Of a stretch of DNA of 39,135 bases, positions 1 to 6,774 are shown in pieces; the first letter of the stretch is position 1, and each line of letters starts with the position of its first letter. The translations under genes were made by a program, and so were the position numbers. Under the pieces are notes generated by a model. It was not told the origin of the DNA. It worked only from the letters and a program-made list of their open reading frames with translations, and did no database searches. Origin of the DNA: Oscillospiraceae bacterium (GTDB taxonomy: Bacteria; Bacillota; Clostridia; Oscillospirales; UBA929); contig JAISCT010000001.1 of assembly GCA_031265355.1 (NCBI GenBank), positions 1 to 39,135 of the forward strand, in the 5' to 3' direction.

Positions 1-16
1 GTTTATATTTGCTCAT
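1..16 (-). CDS. Start of a second copy of the small MSKY-type gene (cut by window edge)
   Basis: Read on the minus strand, an ATG followed by codons for S-K-Y-K runs off the left edge. The AAGGAAGG ribosome binding site and the bases around the start match the start region of the complete 70-residue gene at 2627-2839 almost base for base (window 5-37 against 2828-2859). Only five codons are visible, so the assignment rests on that match. It is most likely a paralogous copy of the same gene. Confidence 0.45.
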
Positions 17-34
17 AAACTTGTACCTTCCTTC

Positions 35-121
35 TTTATTGAGCACGCCAACTTGATTCTCATCCTTGCCGTAGACTTCGCATAGATTTTCAATTTTAAT
101 AATTCCATAGCCTTTGTCCTC
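35..121 (-). pseudogene. Possible N-terminal remnant of an ABC transporter ATPase
   Basis: Directly after the stop codon of the DUF3781 gene, a minus-strand frame without its own start reads GYGIIKIENLCEVYGK and then DENQVGVLN. This resembles the first strand of MacB/LolD-type ABC ATPases (IIKIENLxKVYGxxxNxVxAL). The resemblance stops before any Walker A motif, where the sequence passes into the ribosome binding site of the next small gene. I read it as a leftover of a deleted ABC gene. The fragment is short, so chance similarity or an unrelated small peptide remains possible. Confidence 0.35.
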
Positions 122-355
122 CTAATCTTTGTGCGCCGTAATTATCGTATAACTGTAAGCGTTTACTGTAATGATCGAGTTATCCACGTAAACGTACCAG
201 TTTTTGCCTTTCCTTTGAATGTTTTCGGTTGATAGGATGCTTTGTCTACACCAACCGACAACATCATCAGCCGTCAGGCCAAGATTTCGTTTTATGCGTT
301 CCGCCCCCAATTCTGTCGTATGGAGCAAGTCAATGTTCTTTATCAATTCATTCAT
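122..355 (-). CDS. DUF3781 family protein
   Basis: A 77-residue protein of unknown function. The sequence fits the DUF3781 family along its whole length: a helical start (ELIKNIDLLHTTELGAERIK) followed by the conserved segments DVVGWCRQSI, KGKNWYVYVDN and IITVNAYSYTIITAHK. The family is small, soluble and common as a single-domain protein in Clostridia and Bacilli. No catalytic residues are recognised. The ATG is preceded by GGAGG at normal spacing. It sits at the downstream end of the minus-strand accessory array, after a GNAT gene, with about 40 nt between them. Confidence 0.8.
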   Translation of the reverse strand: MNELIKNIDLLHTTELGAERIKRNLGLTADDVVGWCRQSILSTENIQRKGKNWYVYVDNSIITVNAYSYTIITAHKD

Positions 356-395
356 AAACGCATCCTCCGCACCCTAAAAACATCCACATCGGAAG

Positions 396-932
396 TCAAA
401 GCCAAAATTGATGTTTTGTAACACAAGCAATGTGCTGCGTTTTGGTTTCATTGATAAGCGGGTATTCTTTATTGTTTTCCGTATGATGAAACCGAAAACC
501 GCATTTTTCGCTTACCCGCCTTGATTTTTCGTTGCCGTCAAAATATCCGCACCAAATAGCAGTCATACCCAAATCATCAAAGGCGTGCCGCATCAATTCG
601 CGTACCGCTTTCGGAATAAATCCTTGCCCCCAATACGGCGCGCCGATCCAGTAGCCTATTTCAGTTTCATCGGCATTTATGTTAAGGTCGCTTTTATCCC
701 CGATCAACAGACCGACGCTTCCGATTGCGGAGCCGTCATTTTTGATTGTTACCGCATAGGTTTCATCCGCCGAAAGAACCTCCCGGATAATCTGCCGGCT
801 GTTTTCGACGCTTGTATGAACCGGCCAACCCGCCGCCGGCCCGACAAGAGGACTTTTCGCGTATTCATACAGACTCTCGGCATCCGATTCTTTCCACGGG
901 CGCAAAATCAATCTGTTCGTTTCCAATATCAT
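396..932 (-). CDS. GNAT family N-acetyltransferase (RimJ/RimL type)
   Basis: A predicted acetyl-CoA-dependent N-acetyltransferase of 178 residues. It opens with the RimJ/RimL signature ILETNRLILRPW and continues with the strand-turn region DETEIGYWIGAPYWGQGFIPKAVREL, which carries the acyl-CoA pyrophosphate loop (WGQGF). The C-terminal part (NEKSRRVSEKCGFRF) is the usual GNAT end. The substrate cannot be told; relatives acetylate ribosomal protein N-termini, amino acids or antibiotics. I chose the ATG at 932, whose ATGA overlaps the stop of the upstream VOC-GNAT gene, because families of this type begin MILETNRL. An ATG three codons further upstream (941) is the alternative. It is translationally coupled to the upstream gene. 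Confidence 0.85.
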   Translation of the reverse strand: MILETNRLILRPWKESDAESLYEYAKSPLVGPAAGWPVHTSVENSRQIIREVLSADETYAVTIKNDGSAIGSVGLLIGDKSDLNINADETEIGYWIGAPYWGQGFIPKAVRELMRHAFDDLGMTAIWCGYFDGNEKSRRVSEKCGFRFHHTENNKEYPLINETKTQHIACVTKHQFWL

Positions 933-2032
933 GACTGCCATCTCCCATCAGCTTGTATTCTGCCGGTGAAGACACGGTGAAACTCCCTGAATGCGGACGT
1001 GTCGCTCTCGCAAACATCAAACGCCTTGCAGCATTTCCATTTTCCGCCATCTGCGCCCAAATAGCCTTCGTAAAGCTCCAGCGCCATAAACGCATCAAAG
1101 GATTTGCCGTCAAGCGTGGTTATGCCATAGGCGCTTGCGGGGACGAAATCAAAGCGGCGATAATAGTCCGGGTGTCCTGTTATCAGCACAGCTTTGTAAC
1201 CAAATTCACGGGCGCGGTTGAGACTGTGTTCTATGAGCATCGTACCGACACCTTGACGGTGCAGTTCCGGCTTAACACTGACCGGCCCAAAAACAAGCGC
1301 TTCCGTTTCTGTCCCGTCCGGCCGAATGATGGCGCACCTGCTGTACATAATATTGCCGACGATTTCGCCGTTCTTCTCTGCCACAAAGTCCAATTCTGGC
1401 ACGAAGTCCGGGTCGCCTCTGAGCAGATGAGCGAGAAAATGTTCGTTCGTGTACATCTGGCCCGGAAACTCCATTGTTTCAAACGCCGCGAAGGTCAGCC
1501 GCTCCACTTCTTCATAATCGGCTTGCCGCTCGATGCGGATGGTGATGTCATGATTCGTCATTACAGTCCTCCTTGCACTGTCGCCAAGCCATGCTCGTAC
1601 ATATTCTTCCTTTACGTCCATTCGCTCGGCGATTTGCGGAACGTTCATACCGCTTTCTTTGAATCGTATCGCCACCGCCGTCATGGGTTCGCCGACTTCG
1701 ATAATATGCCCGTCAGGGTCATAGAAGCGTACACAGCGCTGTCCCCATGCGTGTTCGATAGGCGGGTGTACAAGTTCCAACTCGCCAATATTCGATATGA
1801 AGCCGTCATAATCATCCGGTTTAAAATAAAGCTCCGCGTCGTTACCCTTGAAACGAACATCGAGGCCGCCGATAAAGGCGCGCCAGGAGGGGAGGGTTTG
1901 GAGATAAAATCCATCCGTGAGCGTGACGTTCGCGCCGTAGTCAGCGACTACGGCTTGGTTGAGATACTTCTTGTAAAACGCTTTTGAACATTCTAAATCC
2001 GTTACGGCCAAAAGCACACCGCAAAATTTCAT
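929..2032 (-). CDS. VOC (glyoxalase/bleomycin-resistance-like) domain fused to a GNAT acetyltransferase
   Basis: A 367-residue open frame joining two usually separate small proteins. Residues about 1-120 form a VOC/glyoxalase-I-like domain (start MKFCGVLLAVTDLECSKAFY, end RCVRFYDPDGHIIEVGEPM). They are followed by the helix-turn-like tail common in clostridial VOC proteins (GMNVPQIAERMDVKEEYVRAWL). From about residue 158 a complete GNAT domain starts (MTNHDITIRIERQADYEEV), with VFGPVSVKPELHRQGVGTML as acetyl-CoA site and HPDYYRRFDFVPAS near the end. A perfect AGGAGG lies 6 nt upstream of that internal ATG. The two halves may be made as separate proteins, or the frame may result from a one-base indel that removed the VOC stop. 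Substrates are unknown; both families are associated with small-molecule detoxification. Confidence 0.8.
   Translation of the reverse strand: MKFCGVLLAVTDLECSKAFYKKYLNQAVVADYGANVTLTDGFYLQTLPSWRAFIGGLDVRFKGNDAELYFKPDDYDGFISNIGELELVHPPIEHAWGQRCVRFYDPDGHIIEVGEPMTAVAIRFKESGMNVPQIAERMDVKEEYVRAWLGDSARRTVMTNHDITIRIERQADYEEVERLTFAAFETMEFPGQMYTNEHFLAHLLRGDPDFVPELDFVAEKNGEIVGNIMYSRCAIIRPDGTETEALVFGPVSVKPELHRQGVGTMLIEHSLNRAREFGYKAVLITGHPDYYRRFDFVPASAYGITTLDGKSFDAFMALELYEGYLGADGGKWKCCKAFDVCESDTSAFREFHRVFTGRIQADGRWQS
1559..1573 (-). promoter_or_regulatory. Internal ribosome binding site and ATG at the VOC/GNAT junction
   Basis: On the minus strand AGGAGG (1568-1573) is followed by six bases and an ATG (1561-1559) that begins the GNAT half. 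In the neighbouring frame the same bases form TAATG, a stop overlapping that start, as expected if the VOC gene once ended there. It supports independent translation initiation of the GNAT domain. Confidence 0.6.
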
Positions 2033-2035
2033 TTA

Positions 2036-2086
2036 TCAGCCCTCCATCTTTTGAAATGTTACGTGTTGCTCCTTCATCGAAATCTT
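2036..2086 (-). pseudogene. C-terminal remnant of the MSKY-type small gene
   Basis: This stretch encodes KISMKEQHVTFQKMEG followed by a stop, nearly the same as the C-terminus of the complete gene at 2627-2839 (KISMKEQHVTFQKAEGK). At DNA level 2040-2088 and 2634-2682 match at 42 of 49 positions. No start is present; the fragment begins right after the stop of the ClbS-like gene. Its last bases (GGAGGG) now supply the ribosome binding site of the VOC-GNAT gene. It marks a duplication followed by deletion. Confidence 0.7.
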
Positions 2087-2088
2087 GC

Positions 2089-2625
2089 TTATTTCTTCCC
2101 TTTGTTGTACTGTTTGATTTTCTTCATCGCCCAGTCGTAATGGCTCGGCGCGGCTGAAACGCAGTAAGTTCCTACATTGGTTGTCCCCGTCCAAGGAAAA
2201 TGCTTCTTCTCAAAGAGTTCCTCATTGCTCAAGAATTCAATCAACGCCATAACCTTTGCGTGGCTGTCTTTGAGCATGGATTCCGCATCTTCATAGGTTG
2301 TGGACTGGTGCTTCTCCCAAAACCCGACATTCATATCGCCATAGCTTTTCCATGTGTACGGCGCAAGCAGGAAGGGTTTGTTGTTACCGTCTATGTTCGC
2401 TGTAACCCACGTGAGCAAAAGCTGATGCCACTCGTAGAGATGAACAAGGACGTCTCGCATATTCTTATCTCGCTCCCAGTGGGCTTCCTTCAATTTAGGG
2501 TCATCGCCAAAGTCAAACACGACAGACTTCGCCCCGCCAGGGATGGCATCAATCATCTTCCACATCTTTGACCATTGGTCATTTGCGGCCGCTATCAGCT
2601 CCGCTTTGGTTGTTGCTCTTGCCAT
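2089..2625 (-). CDS. ClbS/DfsB family four-helix bundle protein
   Basis: A 178-residue protein of the ClbS/DfsB (formerly DUF1706) family, a DinB-like four-helix bundle. The family founder ClbS protects E. coli from colibactin by opening its cyclopropane ring; most clostridial homologues have no known substrate. Recognisable stretches are TTKAELIAAANDQWSKMWKMID, the NMRDVLVHLYEWHQLLLTW helix, PFLLAPYTWKSYGDMN, and the end FPWTGTTNVGTYCVSAAPSHYDWAMKKIK. Length and layout are typical of the family. The start has GGAGGG 8 nt upstream and lies 1 nt after the stop of the preceding small gene, so the two are coupled. A self-protection or detoxification role is inferred from family and neighbours. 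Confidence 0.85.
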   Translation of the reverse strand: MARATTKAELIAAANDQWSKMWKMIDAIPGGAKSVVFDFGDDPKLKEAHWERDKNMRDVLVHLYEWHQLLLTWVTANIDGNNKPFLLAPYTWKSYGDMNVGFWEKHQSTTYEDAESMLKDSHAKVMALIEFLSNEELFEKKHFPWTGTTNVGTYCVSAAPSHYDWAMKKIKQYNKGKK

Positions 2626-2626
2626 T

Positions 2627-2839
2627 TCATTTTCCCTCCGCTTTCTGAAATGTAACGTGCTGCTCCTTCATGGAAATCTTGCCGACCGTATACCCATACG
2701 CTGCGGCTTCTTTCTTGTACGTCAAGAAAGAATGGTCTATCGGGAATCCGAGGATAGCTTGGATTCCCTCAAACGTGAGCCGGAGCGTTTGGCTTCCGCC
2801 GGTTTGAAGGTGTTCCCATAGCGGGTCATATTTGCTCAT
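2627..2839 (-). CDS. Small conserved hypothetical protein (MSKYDPLW... family)
   Basis: A 70-residue soluble protein opening MSKYDPLWEHLQ and containing LTFEGIQAILGFPIDHSFL and YGYTVGKISMKEQHVTF. I recognise it as a widespread small family, often next to GNAT or ClbS-like genes, but cannot assign a function. The start overlaps the upstream GNAT stop by ATGA and has AAGGAGG upstream. Its end is duplicated at 2036-2086 and its start at the left window edge, so this is the only complete copy of at least three. Confidence 0.7.
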   Translation of the reverse strand: MSKYDPLWEHLQTGGSQTLRLTFEGIQAILGFPIDHSFLTYKKEAAAYGYTVGKISMKEQHVTFQKAEGK

Positions 2840-3285
2840 AAACTTGTGCCTCCTTCTTTCCTATTGTTTCTGTCATGAAGTTCCTTTTTCATAACCTCAT
2901 AGACCAAGACCGCGTCATTTTCAACAACCAACTTTTTGTGCTTTACCGTTGCATACCCAAGTTTTTCGTATAACCGGACTGCCGGAAGGGAAGCGTCCAA
3001 TACCGCCTCGTTATAGCTTTTAGCGATTTCATCCTCAAGCTGCCGCATGATATAACTGCCACAGCCTTTCCCCTGAAAAGCGGGCAGAACATAAACTCTT
3101 GTAATGTGATTGTCCGCGCGGCAGCTGCTTCCCACGAATTGATCGTCGCAAAACAATACCAATGCGCTTCCGCTCATAATGTCAGTCAACTTACAGCCCA
3201 AGTCAAAGTGATAAATTGAATTGTTTTTCTCATTTGTATTCCCGCTTTCCATAGGATGTATTCGCGTAGAGCCGTCAGAGCGCAA
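2836..3285 (-). CDS. GNAT acetyltransferase, N-terminally truncated
   Basis: Clear GNAT core: IMSGSALVLFCDDQFVGSSC, then TRVYVLPAFQGKGCGSYIM (strand 4 and the acetyl-CoA loop QGKGCG), then LDASLPAVRLYEKLGYATV. The first 30 or so residues do not look like the expected first beta strand and helix of a GNAT, and the gene begins inside the end of the upstream oxidase-like gene. The frame opens at TTG 3285 (GGAGG just upstream); ATG 3252 is an alternative. The N-terminal part of the fold seems to have been lost by deletion at this junction, so activity is doubtful although the acetyl-CoA site remains. Confidence 0.7.
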   Translation of the reverse strand: MRSDGSTRIHPMESGNTNEKNNSIYHFDLGCKLTDIMSGSALVLFCDDQFVGSSCRADNHITRVYVLPAFQGKGCGSYIMRQLEDEIAKSYNEAVLDASLPAVRLYEKLGYATVKHKKLVVENDAVLVYEVMKKELHDRNNRKEGGTSL

Positions 3286-3694
3286 AATCCTCCGACTTGA
3301 AGTTGGCGTAATAGCGCCCTGACGCCGCTGTGAAGCACAGAACGCAGTAGTCGGGGTCGGTCACGCCGCCGGGGTAATACACGGTGTCGCCGTCTTGCCA
3401 AATCATTTCCTTGCTCGCGGCGTCCGTCAGCACTTCCATTGAACCTTTGAGCATAACGCCCCAGAAAAACCGCTTGTCGTAGAAATAGACACAGGCTTTC
3501 GGGTTGTCGCGGTACTGCGCCACCCGCATGGACGACGTGTTGGTGGTGAACCAGAAGCGCTGTATGCCTTCGCGCTTCCTCGGCGGCAGCATGGCTTTCA
3601 TATTCGGGAAGCCGTTTTCGTCCACCGAGGCGATGAAAGATGCGCCTTGCTTGTCGATCAGGTTGCCGATGGTCTGTCCGGGATTTCTCATCAT
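3275..3694 (-). CDS. Pyridoxamine 5'-phosphate oxidase-fold (flavin reductase-like) protein
   Basis: A 139-residue split-barrel protein of the PNPOx-like, general-stress-protein-26-like group, likely binding FMN or a related cofactor. Markers are the start NPGQTIGNLIDKQGASFIASVDENGFPNMKAM, then FWFTTNTSSMRVAQYRDNPKACVYFYD and GVMLKGSMEVLTD. Family members are stress-linked reductases or cofactor-binding proteins; the substrate is unknown. The start is an ATGATG pair that overlaps the TGA of a TetR fragment, which suggests that the gene was originally cotranscribed with its own TetR regulator. The last 11 bases overlap the start of the truncated GNAT. Confidence 0.8.
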   Translation of the reverse strand: MMRNPGQTIGNLIDKQGASFIASVDENGFPNMKAMLPPRKREGIQRFWFTTNTSSMRVAQYRDNPKACVYFYDKRFFWGVMLKGSMEVLTDAASKEMIWQDGDTVYYPGGVTDPDYCVLCFTAASGRYYANFKSEDFAL

Positions 3695-3905
3695 GGTCTT
3701 TGCCCTCCTATTTTATGTTCGATCCCCGCCAGAAAAAGCGAAAGGCAGTAGTCGAAACTCTCCACCGCGTCCGACGGATGCCCAAAGCCTCTGTGTCCGG
3801 CGATTGTGGCGAAGCCGTGGATAAGGCTGCGGAATCCCCTGATTATGTGGGAAACCTCAAGTTCCGTCAGATTCGTGTCCGTGAAAAGCTCAAGGGGCTT
3901 TTGAT
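3691..3905 (-). pseudogene. C-terminal remnant of a TetR/AcrR regulator (WHG-like domain)
   Basis: Between the MFS stop and the oxidase-like gene a minus-strand frame reads LELFTDTNLTELEVSHIIRG, FRSLIHGFATIAG and FDYCLSLFLAGIEHKIGG, then a stop. This pattern is the ligand-binding C-terminal part of TetR regulators (FRSxxHGF... ESFDxxLxLFLxGI). The N-terminal DNA-binding half is absent: the frame runs into the end of the MFS gene. It is therefore the tail of a second, different TetR gene that once preceded the oxidase-like gene. Too short to be functional. Confidence 0.7.
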
Positions 3906-3911
3906 TATGCG

Positions 3912-5165
3912 TTACATTCCTTCCTTTCCGAGCGTCGCTTTCCCGATGAAAGCAATCGATATCGTAAGCCCGCCCGCGAGCAGCAGAGGGACATAGCCGG
4001 CGCTGCTAAAGCCTTGGAACGCCGCGCCGTACAGAAGCTGCCCTATCGGAGCCGCGCATTGCGCGACCGCCTGTATGATCGCCATGACCTTGCCCAGGTT
4101 TTCGCCCGGCGTTTTCGCCTGTATCCTGACAATGACGAAGATGGACAGGATGGTCGTCGCCGCCGTCATAAGCATGACGCAGAGCATAAAAACGACAAAA
4201 GGCGGCCAGAACCCTGTCCCAAGCGCCGCGGGCGTCACGGACAGCGCAAGAGGAACAAACAGAAGGGCAATCGCGAGTATCCACCGCCACACGGTATCCA
4301 TCCGCATTTTCTTCGAGAACACGCCGACCGTGAGCGCCCCGATTATGGACGCCGCCTCGATAAGCCCCATGCCCGCCCCATATGCGGCGTCGCCGCTTTG
4401 CAGGGTCATTCGCAGGATAAGCGGAGAGGCCACGAGAAAGCAGGGGACAAGAACCAGATTCAGGAGCGCGGCGGTGATCATAAGGCTCCGTATGAACGGC
4501 TCTTTCCACACATAGGCAAAGCCGTCTTTCAAATCTCCGGCCAACGTCCGGATCATCCCGCCCGTCTGTGGACGTTTGGCAAACGGAATCTTGATGAACA
4601 TTTCAGTAATTGCCGCCGCCGCGAAAGCCGCGCAGCTTATCGCGACAAGCGCCCGGATGCCCAGCGCGCCGTACAGGACGCCGCCGAGGACGGGGGCCGC
4701 TATGCCGGACAGGGATTGCACTGCCTGAATGACGCCGTTCGCGGACTCCAGCTTATCCTGCTCAACAAGCAATGGGATGCAGGCTGTGCCGTTTGGGGTT
4801 TCTATCGCGCCGACAATGCCGAGGATCACCATCACCGCCCCAACGGCAAACACGGACGCGTGACCACTGAGCATGATGAGCAGGAAAGCCAACGTAACGC
4901 CGCAACAGACAGCGTCGTACAGCACCATCAGGCGCTGGCGATTGAATCTGTCAGATATTGCCCCGCCCACCGGGGCAAGCAATACGGGTATACTTGAAAT
5001 GGCGAACAGGGCGGCAAACAAATCCGCGCGCCCAGTCATATCCAAGACGTAGAGCGAGAGAGCGAAACGCAGCAGCGACGAGCCCAGCACGGTCACGACC
5101 TGCCCCGCCGCCATCAGTCGAAAATTTCTTGGCGGCGGCAAGATATAAGCCTCGGCTTTACTCAT
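3912..5165 (-). CDS. MFS efflux transporter (MFS_3/macrolide-efflux-like)
   Basis: A 417-residue membrane protein with about 12 hydrophobic helices. It resembles drug/proton antiporters of the MFS_3 (enterobactin exporter, macrolide efflux) group: PRNFRLMAAGQVVTVLGSSLLRFALSLYVL at the start, then the loop GGAISDRFNRQRLMV (MFS motif A position between helices 2 and 3). The N-terminal half is rich in small residues (LSGIAAPVLGGVLYG). I chose ATG 5165 (MSKAEAYILP), which overlaps the end of the TetR gene by 8 nt; the frame is open 12 codons further up. With the TetR gene it forms a regulated efflux operon. The transported compound is unknown. Confidence 0.85.
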   Translation of the reverse strand: MSKAEAYILPPPRNFRLMAAGQVVTVLGSSLLRFALSLYVLDMTGRADLFAALFAISSIPVLLAPVGGAISDRFNRQRLMVLYDAVCCGVTLAFLLIMLSGHASVFAVGAVMVILGIVGAIETPNGTACIPLLVEQDKLESANGVIQAVQSLSGIAAPVLGGVLYGALGIRALVAISCAAFAAAAITEMFIKIPFAKRPQTGGMIRTLAGDLKDGFAYVWKEPFIRSLMITAALLNLVLVPCFLVASPLILRMTLQSGDAAYGAGMGLIEAASIIGALTVGVFSKKMRMDTVWRWILAIALLFVPLALSVTPAALGTGFWPPFVVFMLCVMLMTAATTILSIFVIVRIQAKTPGENLGKVMAIIQAVAQCAAPIGQLLYGAAFQGFSSAGYVPLLLAGGLTISIAFIGKATLGKEGM

Positions 5166-5820
5166 GTCCGTTTCGCCCGCCCGTTCCGGCCAAACCGTCA
5201 AACAGTCGTATCATGCCGCCGAGACTCCCGGTTTCAGCGCCGAGCAAGCGCTCCATCGTCCAAATAAAGTTGTGGGCTTTACGCGACAGCGCATCGGCGG
5301 TGAGACCGGCCATATGTTCGGCGTCGAACGCGCTGTTGCTGTATGTCAAAATCATTCCGATCACTTCCTCCGGGCAAGGCGTGTCAAACAGCCCCTGCTC
5401 CATGCCCTCGCGCACAACCCTCGCCATGACAGGGGTCGCGTCGTCAAAAAGCATGCGCTCTATCTTCATGTGCATGAGCGCGTTTTGCGGTTTGTGCAGA
5501 TGCTCGGCCATCTGCAATCCTGTATCGTCGCTCACATGCAAGGCCAGCGCGGTTTTTACAAGGCGCTCGTGCACCGGGACGCTCTTGTCGGCGGCGGCGG
5601 CCTCGGCGGCCGCTATGAGCTTATCGCGATGCCGGCCTATCACCGCCTCCACGATGTCCTCTTTGGAGCTGAAGTGGTGGAAAATCGCCCCTTTGGACAT
5701 GCCCAAGTTATCCACAATATCCTGTATCGTCGTCTGCTCGTAGCCCTTTTCCGCGAACAGCCTTGCGGCAACATCTATGATGTTGCTGATGGTCTGCTGT
5801 GAATTGTTCTTCCTCGGCAT
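5158..5820 (-). CDS. TetR/AcrR family transcriptional regulator
   Basis: A 220-residue repressor-type protein. The N-terminal TetR helix-turn-helix is intact: TISNIIDVAARLFAEKGYEQTTIQDIVDNLGMSKGAIFHHFSSKEDIV (about residues 10-57). The C-terminal part is a ligand-binding helical domain without a recognised subfamily. It overlaps the MFS exporter gene start by 8 nt, so it very probably controls that exporter and itself. A perfect 14-bp inverted repeat just upstream, sitting at the transcription start of its promoter, is the obvious operator. Confidence 0.9.
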   Translation of the reverse strand: MPRKNNSQQTISNIIDVAARLFAEKGYEQTTIQDIVDNLGMSKGAIFHHFSSKEDIVEAVIGRHRDKLIAAAEAAAADKSVPVHERLVKTALALHVSDDTGLQMAEHLHKPQNALMHMKIERMLFDDATPVMARVVREGMEQGLFDTPCPEEVIGMILTYSNSAFDAEHMAGLTADALSRKAHNFIWTMERLLGAETGSLGGMIRLFDGLAGTGGRNGHE

Positions 5821-5847
5821 GGCGCGCTTCTCCTTTTCAGCAAGCCC

Positions 5848-5878
5848 AATTTAAGTACCGAACGTCGGTACTTAAATT
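5848..5878. promoter_or_regulatory. Probable TetR operator: perfect palindrome
   Basis: Two perfect 14-bp arms, AATTTAAGTACCGA and its reverse complement, are separated by ACG. The palindrome lies between the -10 box of the tetR promoter and the tetR start codon, where a bound dimer would block transcription. The ACCGA...TCGGT core is the likely contact. Inferred from position and symmetry. Confidence 0.8.
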
Positions 5879-5907
5879 AGCATAACATATCGTCTGTCGG
5901 TTGTCAA
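5879..5907 (-). promoter_or_regulatory. Sigma-A promoter of the tetR-MFS operon
   Basis: On the minus strand TTGACA (5907-5902) is followed by a 17-nt spacer and TATGCT (5884-5879). The -10 box abuts the operator palindrome. This is a near-consensus promoter. Confidence 0.8.
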
Positions 5908-5997
5908 TACTTCTTTCGGTTACTATGTCGGTTCGGCCTTCTCACGGCAAACAGCAATAACGATAATTGTGAACGCAAGCCAGATATGGTTCAAGTG

Positions 5998-6660
5998 TCA
6001 GAAGTGCGTCTGCCGAAGGCCGAGCCGATTTTTTGGCGCACAGTCGCGCATTTCTGGTATCGCGCCGCCCGCGATTGCCCACAAATACAGGCTCGCCACC
6101 GTGCCATAGGGTGAATATCGGCGGGCGTATTTGTCAAACAGCTTGCGGTCAATTTTCCTGTGGCGATAAAGCATACGCAAGCCACGCTGTATCGCCAAGT
6201 CGCCGAAGCTCATAACGTCAGGACGTCCAAGACAGAAAATCATCAGCATCTCGGCTGTCCAAACGCCGATACCTTTCAGCACGGACAGTTTGGCTATCAC
6301 ATCAGCCTCCGGCAGGAAACGGAGTTCGTCAACGTCAAATTCGCCGTTTTGAACTTTGGCGGCGAAGTCTTTGATGTAGTCCGCCTTCTTGAATGTGACG
6401 CCGCAGACTTGGATTTCTTCACGGGAAGCGGCGCAGATTGCTTTGGCGTTGACCTCTCCGAGCTTGTCGGTCAGATGCATCCAGACTGTTTTCAAGGCGG
6501 CGGAGGAAATCTGCTGTCCGACGATATGATAAACGACGGACTCGAACAAATTGCCATTAATTTCGCGCTCAATATGCCCAATTGCATCAATCACCTCGCC
6601 GAGCCGTTTATCCTTATGCTTCAAGTATTCGATTTCATTGTCACCGTATTCAAAATACAT
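5998..6660 (-). CDS. DNA-3-methyladenine glycosylase, AlkA/HhH-GPD type
   Basis: A 220-residue base-excision repair glycosylase that removes alkylated purines. The HhH-GPD superfamily core is plain: FESVVYHIVGQQISSAALKTVW in the middle, then the helix-hairpin-helix LSVLKGIGVWTAEMLMIFCLG, and the aspartate region DVMSFGDLAIQRGL, whose Asp (FGD) fits the catalytic position. It lacks the N-terminal TBP-like domain of E. coli AlkA, as is common in Firmicutes. Start: ATG 6660 with GGGAG 7 nt upstream; a GTG two codons earlier is less well placed. A role in alkylation resistance fits the detoxification array. About 170 nt separate it from the tetR gene downstream. Confidence 0.88.
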   Translation of the reverse strand: MYFEYGDNEIEYLKHKDKRLGEVIDAIGHIEREINGNLFESVVYHIVGQQISSAALKTVWMHLTDKLGEVNAKAICAASREEIQVCGVTFKKADYIKDFAAKVQNGEFDVDELRFLPEADVIAKLSVLKGIGVWTAEMLMIFCLGRPDVMSFGDLAIQRGLRMLYRHRKIDRKLFDKYARRYSPYGTVASLYLWAIAGGAIPEMRDCAPKNRLGLRQTHF

Positions 6661-6662
6661 AT

Positions 6663-6770
6663 TCACTCTCCCAAAACTTCCAAATTGAAAGTCTCATGCC
6701 GATTATATCCGGGCAGGGACTTTTTGGGGAACACGGTAAGTGGGTATTCGTCGTCGCCGAGCTTAATCAT
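6663..6770 (-). pseudogene. Small open frame or gene remnant between GrpB and the glycosylase
   Basis: A minus-strand frame reads MIKLGDDEYPLTVFPKKSLP and then GYNRHETFNLEVLGE, with a stop just before the glycosylase start. The composition is protein-like and it fills the space between two genes, but there is no convincing ribosome binding site. I do not recognise the family. It could be the C-terminal tail of a lost gene, like other fragments in this array, or a real 35-residue peptide. Confidence 0.35.
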
Positions 6771-6774
6771 TGGT

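Noticed and set aside
953..1987. 344-codon open frame on the plus strand
   Set aside because: Antisense to the VOC-GNAT gene, with no ribosome binding site or domain.
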